From Nematostella vectensis (Eukaryota > Cnidaria > Anthozoa > Actiniaria > Edwardsiidae): a stretch of DNA of 64,000 nucleotides. The notes below the pieces were generated by a model. The model was not told where the DNA came from. It did no database searches and worked only from the letters and a program-made list of their open reading frames with translations. The stretch is from NCBI RefSeq assembly GCF_932526225.1, contig NC_064044.1, forward strand, positions 1,867,001-1,931,000, written 5' to 3'. This document shows, piece by piece, positions 50,401 to 61,900 of this stretch. Positions within the stretch are counted from its first letter, which is position 1; each line of letters starts with the position of its first letter. Position numbers and translations under genes: made by a program.

Positions 50401-51879
50401 TTTATTATTTTTTTTTTATATCGATACTTAAATATACTGTTCTTGGTGTGTCATGACATAAAAAGAAGGTATAGGGAGATTTTTATGTACTCTCAGCATC
50501 TTTGATGTGCTCATGCTTTGTTCAGGATACTGTACATATTTTATGCACACAAGAACTAACTAGATACCTTGGATAACTTGATTAAGTAGATTCTAACATA
50601 GAGCATAGCGCTCGATAGATTGAAATACCTTTTTTCCGAGTATACTGTTTTATTTTTCCTAATGTTACTATTTGGAATTTACATTCGGAAAAAAAATTAT
50701 CGATTGTAAGCTTTTGTGGGTTACACTCGTACAACAAATTCCCGAATAAAACCCTGAAGCTTTTCCCGAATGTAACCTCCAGTCCGATGGTGACTTTGCT
50801 TGGGATAGTTTACGATACCAATAGTATTAAAAGTAATTTTCATTACAATTCCCTTCAGCAATGCCACGTTAGTCTATCGTTGCGGGCACTTGACTACTAA
50901 CGCAGCTACCCGGGTTCGATTCCCGCTGATAGCCTATTTTTGTTTCTTTATTTTTTTGTTAAATATCGATGCTTAATTATACTGTTCTTGGTGTGTCATG
51001 ACATAAAAAGAAGGTATAGGGACATTTTTATGTACTCTCAGCATCTATGATGTGCTCATGCTTTGTTCAGGATCCTGTACATATTTTATGCACACGAGAA
51101 CTAACTAGATTCCTTGGATAACTTGATTAAGTAGATTCTAACATAGAGCATAGCGCTCGATAGATTGATATACCTTTTTTTCCGAGTATACTGTTTTATT
51201 TTTCCTAATGTTACTTTTTCGGAATTTACATTCGGAAAAAAAATTATCGATTGTAACCTTTTGGAGGTTACACTCGTAAAACAAATTCCCGAATGTAACC
51301 CTGAAGCTTTTCCCGAATGTAACCTCCAGTCCGATGGTGACTTTGCTTGGGATAGTTTACGATACCAATAGTATTAAAAGTAATTATCATTACAATTCCC
51401 TTCAGCAATGCCACGTTAGTCTATCGTTGCGGGCACTTGACTACTAACGCAGCTACCCGGGTTCGATTCCCGCTGATAGCCTATTTTTTTTTCTTTATTA
51501 TTTTAAATATCGATGCTTAATTATACTGTTCTTGGTGTGTCATGACATAAAAAGAAGGTATAGGGACATTTTTATGTACTCTCAGCATCTTTGATGTGCT
51601 CATGCTTTGTTCAGGATCCTGTACATATTTTATGCACACAAGAAATAACTAGATTCCTTGGATAACTTGATTAAGTAGATTCTAACATAGAGCATAGCGC
51701 TCGATAGATTGATATACCTTTTTTTCCGTGTATACTGTTTCATTTTTCCTAATGTTACTTTTTGGAATTTACATTCGGAAAAAGAATTATCGATTGTAAC
51801 CTTTTGGAGGTTACACTCGTAAAACAAATTCCCGAATGTAACCCTGAAGCTTTTCCCGAATGTAACCTCCAGTCCGATG
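47441..51879 (+). repeat. Block 6: mosaic of monomers seen elsewhere
   Basis: Landmarks are 47771, 48321, 48872, 49428, 49977, 50525 (mutated to GGATAC), 51070 and 51614. The three at 49977-51070 match 26685-27779 at an offset of 23.29 kb, sharing AGGGAGATTT, GTAAGCTTTTGTGGG, CATCTATGAT and ACACGAGAAC. Those at 51070-51614 match 33924-34468 at 17,146 bp, sharing AATTATCATTAC and GAAAAAGAATTATCG. The monomer at 49428 resembles 838 and 1388 (AAAACAAATTATCG, ATTATAACCTG). The spacing 48872-49428 is 556 bp, the longest without an internal duplication, largely from extended T runs. Confidence 0.75.
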
Positions 51880-54800
51880 GTGACTTTGCTTGGGATAGTT
51901 TACGATACCAATAGTATTAAAAGTAATTTTCATTACAATTCCCTTCAGCAATGCCACGTTAGTCTTTCGTTGCGGGCACTTGACTACTAACGCAGCGACC
52001 CGGGTTCGATTCCCGCTGATAGCCTTTTTTTTTCTTAATTATTTTTTTTTTTAAATATCGATACTTAATTATACTGTTCTTGGTGTGTCATGACATAAAA
52101 AGAAGGTATAGGGACATTTTTATGTACTCTCAGCATCTTTGATGTGCTCATGTTTTGTTCAGGATCCTGTACATATTTTATGCACACAAGAACTAACTAC
52201 ATTCCTTGGATAACTTGATTAAGTAGATTCTAACATAGAGCATAGCGCTCGATAGATTGAAATACCTTTTTTTCCGAGTATACTGTTTTATTTTTCCTAA
52301 TGTTACTTTTTGGAATTTACATTCGGAAAAAAAATTATCGATTATAACCTGTTGGAGGTTACACTCGTAAAACAAATTCCCGAATGTAACCCTGAAGCTT
52401 TTCCCGAATGTAACCTCCAGTCCGATGGTGACCTTGCTTGGGATAGTTTACGATACCAATAGTATTAAAAGTAATTTTCATTACAATTCCCTTCAGCAAT
52501 GCCATGTTAGTCTTTCGTTGCGGGTACTTGACTACTAACGCAGCTACCCGGGTTCGATTCCCGCTGATAGCCTATTTTTTTTTTCTTTATTATTTTTTTT
52601 TAAATATCGATACTTAATTATACTGTTCTTGGTGTGTCATGACATAAAAAGAAGGTATAGGGACATTTTTATGTACTCTCAGCATCTCTGATGTGCTCAT
52701 GCTTTGTTCAGGATCCTGTACATATTTTTTGCACACAAGAACTAACTAGATTCCTTGGATAACTTGATTAAGTAGATTCTAACATAGAGCATAGCGCTCG
52801 ATAGATTGATATACCTTCTTTTCCGAGTATACTGTTTTATTTTTCCTAATGTTACTTTTTGGAATTTACATTCGGAAAAATAATTATCGATTGTAACCGT
52901 TTGGAGGTTACACTCGTAAAACAAATTCCCGAATGTAACCCTGAAGCTTTTCCCGAATGTAACCTCCAGTCCGATGGTGACTTTGCTTGGGATAGTTTAC
53001 GATACCAATAGTATTAAAAGTAATTTTCATTACAATTCCCTTCAGCAATGCCACGTTAGTCTATCGTTGAGGGCACTTGACTACTAACGCACCTACCCGG
53101 GTTCGATTCCCGCTGATAGCCTATTTTTGTTTCTTTATTTTTTTTTAAATATCGATGCTTAATTATACTGTTCTTGGTGTGTCATGACATAAAAAGAAGG
53201 TATAGGGACATTTTTATGTACTCTCAGCATCTTTGATGTGCTCATGCTTTGTTCAGGATCCTGTACATATTTTTTGCACACAAGAACTAACTAGATTCCT
53301 TGGATAACTTGGTTAAGTAGATTCTAACATAGAGCATAGCGCTCGATAGATTGATATACCTTCTTTTCCGAGTATACTGTTTTATTTTTCCTAATGTTAC
53401 TTATTGGAATTTACATTCGGAAAAAAATTTATCGATTGTAACCGTTTGGAGGTTACACTCGTAAAACAAATTCCCGAATGTAACCCTGAAGCTTTTCCCG
53501 AATGTAACCTCCAGCCCGATGGTGGTGACTTTGCATGGGATTGTTTACGATACCAATAGTATTAAAAGTAATTTTCATTACAATTCCCTTCAGCAATGCC
53601 ACGTTAGTCTTTCGTTGCGAGCACTTGACTACTAACGCAGCGACACGGGTTCGATTCCCGCTGATAGCCTATTTTTTTTCTTTATTTTTTTTTAAATATC
53701 GATGCTTAATTATACTGTTCTTGGTGTGTCATGACATAAAAAGAAGGTATAGGGACATTTTTATGTACTCTCAGCATCTTTGATGTGCTCATGCTTTGTT
53801 CAGGATCCTGTACATATTTTTTGCACACAAGAACTAACTAGATTCCTTGGATAACTTGATTAAGTAGATTCTAACATAGAGCATAGCGCTCGATAGATTG
53901 ATATACCTTCTTTTCCGAGTATACTGTTTTATTTTTCCTAATGTTACTTTTTGGAATTTACATTCGGAAAAATAATTATCGATTGTAACCGTTTGGAGGG
54001 TACACTCTTAAAACAAATTCCCGAATGTAATCCTGAAGCTTTTCCCGAATGTAACCTCCAGTCCGATGGTGACTTTGCTTGGGATAGTTTACGATACCAA
54101 TAGTATTAAAAGTAATTTTCATTACAATTCCCTTCAGCAATGCCACGTTAGTCTATCGTTGCGGGCACTTGACTACTAACGCACCTACCCGGGTTCGATT
54201 CCCGCTGATAGCCTATTTTTGTTTCTTTATTTTTTTTTAAATATCGATGCTTAATTATACTGTTCTTGGTGTGTCATGACATAAAAAGAAGGTATAGGGA
54301 CATTTTTATGTACTCTCAGCATCTTTGATGTGCTCATGCTTTGTTCAGGATCCTGTACATATTTTATGCACACAAGAACTAACTAGATTCCTTGGATAAC
54401 TTGATTAAGTAGATTCTAACATAGAGCATAGCGTTCGATAGATTGATATACCTTTTTTTCCGTGTATACTGTTTCATTTTTCCTAATGTTACTTTTTGGA
54501 ATTTACATTCGGAAAAAAAATTATCGATTGTAACCTTTTGGAGGTTACACTCGTAAAACAAATTCCCGAATGTAACCCTGAGGCTTTTCCCGAATGTAAC
54601 CTCCAGTCCGATGGTGACTTTGCTTGGGATAGTTTACGATACCAATAGTATTAAAAGTAATTTTCATTACAATTCCCTTCAGCAATGCCACGTTAGTCTT
54701 TCGTTGCGGGCACTTGACTACTAGCGCAGCGACCCGGGTTCGATTCCCGCTGATAGCCTTTTTTTTTTTCTTTTTTCTTTTTTTTTAAATATCGATACTT

Positions 54801-55238
54801 AATTATACTGTTCTTGGTGTGTCATGACATAAAAAGAAAGTATAGGGACATTTTTATGTACTCTCAGCATCTTTGATGTGCTCATGTTTTGTTCAGGATC
54901 CTGTACATATTTTATGCACACAAGAACTAACTAGATTCCTTGGATAACTTGATTAAGTAGATTCTAACATAGAGCATAGCGCTCGATAGATTGATATACC
55001 TTTTTTTTCCGAGTATACTGTTTCATTTTTCCTAATGTTACTTTTTGGAATTTACATTCGGAAAAAAAATTATCGATTGTAACATTTTGGAGGTTACACT
55101 CGTAAAACAAATTCCCGAATGTAACCCTGAAGCTTTTCCCGAATGTAACCTCCAGCCCGATGGTGGTGACTTTGCTTGGGATAGTTTACGATACCAATAG
55201 TATTAAAAGTAATTTTCATTACAATTCCCTTCAGCAAT

Positions 55239-55310
55239 GCCACGTTAGTCTATCCTTGCGGGCACTTGACTACTAACGCAGCTACCCGGGTTCGAATCCC
55301 GCTGATGGCC
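55239..55310 (+). pseudogene. tRNA-like module, TGGC-ended subtype
   Basis: This has the same diagnostic set as the copy at 6664 (TAGTCTATCC, GGTTCGAATCC, TGATGGCC). The T tract that follows is shortened to TATTTTTCTTTA. It lies in the first copy of the 7.1-kb higher-order unit. Confidence 0.65.
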
Positions 55311-57974
55311 TATTTTTCTTTATTTTTTTTTTTAATATCGATGCTTAATTATACTGTTCTTGGTGTGTCATGACATAAAAAGAAGGTATAGGGACATTTT
55401 TATGTACTCTCAGCATCTTTGATGTGCTCATGCTTTGTTCAGGATCCTGTACATATTTTATGCACACAAGAACTAACTACATTCCTTGGATAACTTGATT
55501 AAGTAGATTCTAACATAGAGCATAGCGCTCGATAGATTGAAATACCTTTTTTTCCGAGTATACTGTTTTATTTTTCCTAATGTTACTTTTTGGAATTTAC
55601 ATTCGGAAAAATAATTATCGATTGTAACCTTTTGGAGGTTACACTCGTAAAACAAATTCCCGAATGTAACCCTGAAGCTTTTCCCGAATGTAACCTCCAG
55701 TCCGATGGTGACTTTGCTTGGGATAGTTTACGATACCAATAGTATTAAAAGTAATTTTCATTACAATTCCCTTAAGCAATGCCACGTTAGTCTTTCTTTG
55801 CGAGCACTTGACTACTAACGCAGCGACCCGGGTTCGATTCCCGCTGATAGCCTATTTTTTTTTCTTTATTATTTTTTCTTTATATCGATACTTAATTATA
55901 CTGTTCTTGGTGTGTCATGACATAAAAAGAAGGTATAGGGAGATTTTTATGTACTCTCAGCATCTTTGATGTGCTCATGCTTTGTTCAGGATCCTGTACA
56001 TATTTTTTGCACACAAGAGCTAACTAGATTCCTTGGATAACTTGATTAAGTAGATTCTAACATAGAGCATAGCGCTCGATAGATTGATATACCTTCTTTT
56101 CCGAGTATACTGTTTTATTTTTCCTAATGTTACTTATTGGAATTTGCATTCGGAAAAAAAATTATCGATTGTAACCGTTTGGAGGATGCACTCGTAAAAC
56201 AAAATTCCCGAATGTAACCCTGAAGCTTTTCCCGAATGTAACCTCCAGCCCGATGGTGGTGACTTTGCTTGGGATAGTTTACGATACCAATAGTATTAAA
56301 AGTAATTTTCATTACAATTCCCTTCAGCAATGCCACGTTAGTCTTTCGTTGCGAGCACTTGACTACTAACGCACCTACCCGGGTTCGATTCCCGCTGATA
56401 GCCTATTTTTGTTTCTTTATTTTTTTTTAAATATCGATGCTTAATTATACTGTTCTTGGTGTGTCATGACATAAAAAGAAGGTATAGGGACATTTTTATG
56501 TACTCTCAGCATCTTTGATGTGCTCATGCTTTGTTCAGGATCCTGTACATATTTTATGCACACAAGAACTAACTAGATTCCTTGGATAACTTGATTAAGT
56601 AGATTCTAACATAGAGCATAGCGTTCGATAGATTGATATACCTTTTTTTCCGTGTATACTGTTTCATTTTTCCTAATGTTACTTTTTGGAATTTACATTC
56701 GGAAAAAAAATTATCGATTGTAACCTTTTGGAGGTTACACTTGTAAAACAAATTCCCGAATGTAACCCTGAGGCTTTTCCCGAATGTAACCTCCAGTCCG
56801 ATGGTGACTTTGCTTGGGATAGTTTACGATACCAATAGTATTAAAAGTAAATTTCATTACAATTCCCTTCAGCAATGCCACGTTAGTCTTTCGTTGCGGG
56901 CACTTGACTACTAGCGCAGCGACCCGGGTTCAATTCCCGCTGATAGCCTTTTTTTTTCTTTATTCTTTTTTTTTAAATATCGATACTTAATTATACTGTT
57001 CTTGGTGTGTCATGACATAATAAGAAGGTATAGGGACATTTTTATGTACTCTCAGCATCTTTGATGTGCTCATGCTTTGTTCAGGATCCTGTACATATTT
57101 TATGCACACAAGAACTAACTAGATTCCTTGGATAACTTGATTAAGTAGATTCTAACATAGAGCATAGCGCTCGATAGATTGATATACCTTTTTTTTAGAG
57201 TATACTGTTTTATTTTTCCTAATGTTACTTTTTCGGAATTTACATTCGGATAAAAAATTATCGATTGTAACCGTTTGGAGGTTACACTTGTAAAACAAAT
57301 TCCCGAATGTAACCCTGAAGCTTTTCCCGAATGTAACGTCCAGTCCGATGGTGACTTTGCTTGGGATAGTTTACGATACCAATAGTATTAAAAGTAATTT
57401 TCATTACAATTCCCTTCAGCAATGCCACGTTAGTCTTTCGTTGCGGGCACTTGACTACTAGCGCAGCGACCCGGGTTCGATTCCCACTGATAGCCTTTTT
57501 TTTTTTCTTTATTCTTTTTTTTTAAATATCGATACTTAATTATACTGTTCTTGGTGTGTCATGACATAAAAAGAAAGTATAGGGACATTTTTATGTACTC
57601 TCAGCATCTTTGATGTGCTCATGTTTTGTTCAGTATCCTGTACATATTTTATGCACACAAGAACTAACTAGATTCCTTGGATAACTTGATTAAGTAGATT
57701 CTAACATAGAGCATAGCGCTCGATAGATTGATATACCTTTTTTTCCGAGTATACTGTTTCATTTTTCCTAATGTTACTTTTTGGAATTTACATTCGGAAA
57801 AAAAATTATCGATTGTAACATTTTGGAGGTTACACTCGTAAAACAAATTCCCGAATGTAACCCTGAAGCTTTTCCCGAATGTAACCTCCAGCCCGATGGT
57901 GGTGACTTTGCTTGGGATAGTTTACGATACCAATAGTATTAAAAGTAATTTTCATTACAATTCCCTTCAGCAAT

Positions 57975-58046
57975 GCCACGTTAGTCTATCCTTGCGGGCA
58001 CTTGACTACTAACGCAGCTACCCGGGTTCGAATCCCGCTGATGGCC
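57975..58046 (+). pseudogene. tRNA-like module, TGGC-ended subtype
   Basis: The diagnostic bases match those of the copy at 55239, 2.74 kb upstream. The surrounding three monomers are also repeated at that distance, so the two are recent duplicates. Confidence 0.65.
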
Positions 58047-58998
58047 TATTTTTTTTTCTTTATTTTTTTTTAAATATCGATGCTTAATTATACTGTTCTT
58101 GGTGTGTCATGACATAAAAAGAAGGTATAGGGACATTTTTATGTACTCTCAGCATCTTTGATGTGCTCATGCTTTGTTCAGGATCCTGTACATATTTTAT
58201 GCACACAAGAACTAACTACATTCCTTGGATAACTTGATTAAGTAGATTCTAACATAGAGCATAGCGCTCGATAGATTGAAATACCTTTTTTTCCGAGTAT
58301 ACTGTTTTATTTTTCCTAATGTTACTTTTTGGAATTTACATTCGGAAAAATAGTTATCGATTGTAACCTTTTGGAGGTTACACTCGTAAAACAAATTCCC
58401 GAATGTAACCCTGAAGCTTTTCCCGAATGTAACCTCCAGTCCGATGGTGACTTTGCTTGGGATAGTTTACGATACCAATAGTATTAAAAGTAATTTTCAT
58501 TACAATTCCCTTAAGCAATGCCACGTTAGTCTTTCGTTGCGAGCACTTGACTACTAACGCAGCGACCCGGGTTCGATTCCCGCTGATAGCCTATTTTTTT
58601 TTCTTTATTATTTTTTCTTTATATCGATACTTAATTATACTGTTCTTGGTGTGTCATGACATAAAAAGAAGGTATAGGGACATTTTTATGTACTCTCAGC
58701 ATCTTTGATGTGCTCATGCTTTGTTCAGGATCCTGTACATATTTTTTGCACACAAGAGCTAACTAGATTCCTTGGATAACTTGATTAAGTAGATTCTAAC
58801 ATAGAGCATAGCGCTCGATAGATTGATATACCTTCTTTTCCGAGTATACTGTTTTATTTTTCCTAATGTTACTTATTGGAATTTGCATTCGGAAAAAAAA
58901 ATTATCGATTGTAACCTTTTGGAGGATACACTCGTAAAACAAAATTCCCGAATGTAACCCTGAAGCTTTTCCCGAATGTAACCTCCAGCCCGATGGTG

Positions 58999-61900
58999 GT
59001 GACTTTGCTTGGGATAGTTTACGATACCAATAGTATTAAAAGTAATTTTCATTACAATTCCCTTCAGCAATGCCACGTTAGTCTTTCGTTGCGGGCACTT
59101 GACTACTAACGCAGCGACCCGGGTTCGATTCCCGCTGATAGCCTTTTTTTTTCTTAATTATTTTTTTTTTTAAATATCGATACTTAATTATACTGTTCTT
59201 GGTGTGTCATGACATAAAAAGAAGGTATAGGGACATTTTTATGTACTCTCAGCATCTTTGATGTGCTCATGCTTTGTTCAGGATCCTGTACATATTTTAT
59301 GCACACAAGAACTAACTACATTCCTTGGATAACTTGATTAAGTAGATTCTAACATAGAGCATAGCGCTCGATAGATTGAAATACCTTTTTTTCCGAGTAT
59401 ACTGTTTTATTTTTCCTAATGTTACTTTTTGGAATTTACATTCGGAAAAAAAATTATCGATTATAACCTGTTGGAGGTTACACTCGTAAAACAAATTCCC
59501 GAATGTAACCCTGAAGCTTTTCCCGAATGTAACCTCCAGTCCGATGGTGACCTTGCTTGGGATAGTTCACGATACCAATAGTATTAAAAGTAATTTTCAT
59601 TACAATTCCCTTCAGCAATGCCATGTTAGTCTTTCGTTGCGGGTACTTGACTACTAACGCAGCTACCCGGGTTCGATTCCCGCTGATAGCCTATTTTTTT
59701 TTTCTTTATTATTTTTTTTTAAATATCGATACTTAATTATACTGTTCTTGGTGTGTCATGACATAAAAAGAAGGTATAGGGACATTTTTATGTACTCTCA
59801 GCATCTTTGATGTGCTCATGCTTTGTTCAGGATCCTGTACATATTTTTTGCACACAAGAACTAACTAGATTCCTTGGATAACTTGATTAAGTAGATTCTA
59901 ACATAGAGCATAGCGCTCGATAGATTGATATACCTTCTTTTCCGAGTATACTGTTTTATTTTTCCTAATGTTACTTTTTGGAATTTACATTCGGAAAAAT
60001 AATTATCGATTGTAACCGTTTGGAGGTTACACTCGTAAAACAAATTCCCGAATGTAACCCTGAAGCTTTTCCCGAATGTAACCTCCAGTCCGATGGTGAC
60101 TTTGCTTGGGATAGTTTACGATACCAATAGTATTAAAAGTAATTTTCATTACAATTCCCTTCAGCAATGCCACGTTAGTCTATCGTTGAGGGCACTTGAC
60201 TACTAACGCACCTACCCGGGTTCGATTCCCGCTGATAGCCTATTTTTGTTTCTTTATTTTTTTTTAAATATCGATGCTTAATTATACTGTTCTTGGTGTG
60301 TCATGACATAAAAAGAAGGTATAGGGACATTTTTATGTACTCTCAGCATCTTTGATGTGCTCATGCTTTGTTCAGGATCCTGTACATATTTTTTGCACAC
60401 AAGAACTAACTAGATTCCTTGGATAACTTGATTAAGTAGATTCTAACATAGAGCATAGCGCTCGATAGATTGATATACCTTCTTTTCCGAGTATACTGTT
60501 TTATTTTTCCTAATGTTACTTATTGGAATTTACATTCGGAAAAAAATTTATCGATTGTAACCGTTTGGAGGTTACACTCGTAAAACAAATTCCCGAATGT
60601 AACCCTGAAGCTTTTCCCGAATGTAACCTCCAGCCCGATGGTGGTGACTTTGCATGGGATTGTTTACGATACCAATAGTATTAAAAGTAATTTTCATTAC
60701 AATTCCCTTTAGCAATGCCACGTTAGTCTTTCGTTGCGAGCACTTGACTACTAACGCAGCGACACGGGTTCGATTCCCGCTGATAGCCTATTTTTTTTCT
60801 TTATTTTTTTTTAAATATCGATGCTTAATTATACTGTTCTTGGTGTGTCATGACATAAAAAGAAGGTATAGGGACATTTTTATGTACTCTCAGCATCTTT
60901 GATGTGCTCATGCTTTGTTCAGGATCCTGTACATATTTTTTGCACACAAGAACTAACTAGATTCCTTGGATAACTTGATTAAGTAGATTCTAACATAGAG
61001 CATAGCGCTCGATAGATTGATATACCTTCTTTTCCGAGTATACTGTTTTATTTTTCCTAATGTTACTTTTTGGAATTTACATTCGGAAAAATAATTATCG
61101 ATTGTAACCGTTTGGAGGGTACACTCTTAAAACAAATTCCCGAATGTAATCCTGATGCTTTTCCCGAATGTAACCTCCAGTCCGATGGTGACTTTGCTTG
61201 GGATAGTTTACGATACCAATAGTATTAAAAGTAATTTTCATTACAATTCCCTTCAGCAATGCCACGTTAGTCTATCGTTGCGGGCACTTGACTACTAACG
61301 CACCTACCCGGGTTCGATTCCCGCTGATAGCCTATTTTTGTTTCTTTATTTTTTTTTAAATATCGATGCTTAATTATACTGTTCTTGGTGTGTCATGACA
61401 TAAAAAGAAGGTATAGGGACATTTTTATGTACTCTCAGCATCTTTGATGTGCTCATGCTTTGTTCAGGATCCTGTACATATTTTATGCACACAAGAACTA
61501 ACTAGATTCCTTGGATAACTTGATTAAGTAGATTCTAACATAGAGCATAGCGTTCGATAGATTGATATACCTTTTTTTCCGTGTATACTGTTTCATTTTT
61601 CCTAATGTTACTTTTTGGAATTTACATTCGGAAAAAAAATTATCGATTGTAACATTTTGGAGGTTACACTCGTAAAACAAATTCCCGAATGTAACCCTGA
61701 AGCTTTTCCCGAATGTAACCTCCAGCCCGATGGTGGTGACTTTGCTTGGGATAGTTTACGATACCAATAGTATTAAAAGTAATTTTCATTACAATTCCCT
61801 TCAGCAATGCCACGTTAGTCTATCCTTGCGGGCACTTGACTACTAACGCAGCTACCCGGGTTCGAATCCCGCTGATGGCCTATTTTTCTTTATTTTTTTT

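Larger units (their letters stand above)
51880..58998 (+). repeat. 13-monomer higher-order repeat (7,119 bp), copy 1
   Basis: Landmarks are 52162, 52711, 53256, 53803, 54348, 54896, 55442, 55989, 56538, 57084, 57633 (mutated to GTATCC), 58181 and 58728. Inside the unit, the three monomers from 54896 recur at 57633, an offset of 2737-2739 bp, so a five-monomer duplication is nested in it. Markers shared with copy 2 include GCCATGTTAG, CGTTGAGGGC, GCATGGGATTG, CGACACGGG and GGAGGGTACACTC. Confidence 0.8.

Noticed and set aside
53535-53783. 82-codon + strand frame repeated at 60654
   Set aside because: It runs through the tRNA-like module and the T tract. The Phe-rich middle is simply translated T runs. 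The pair is explained by the 7.1-kb duplication.
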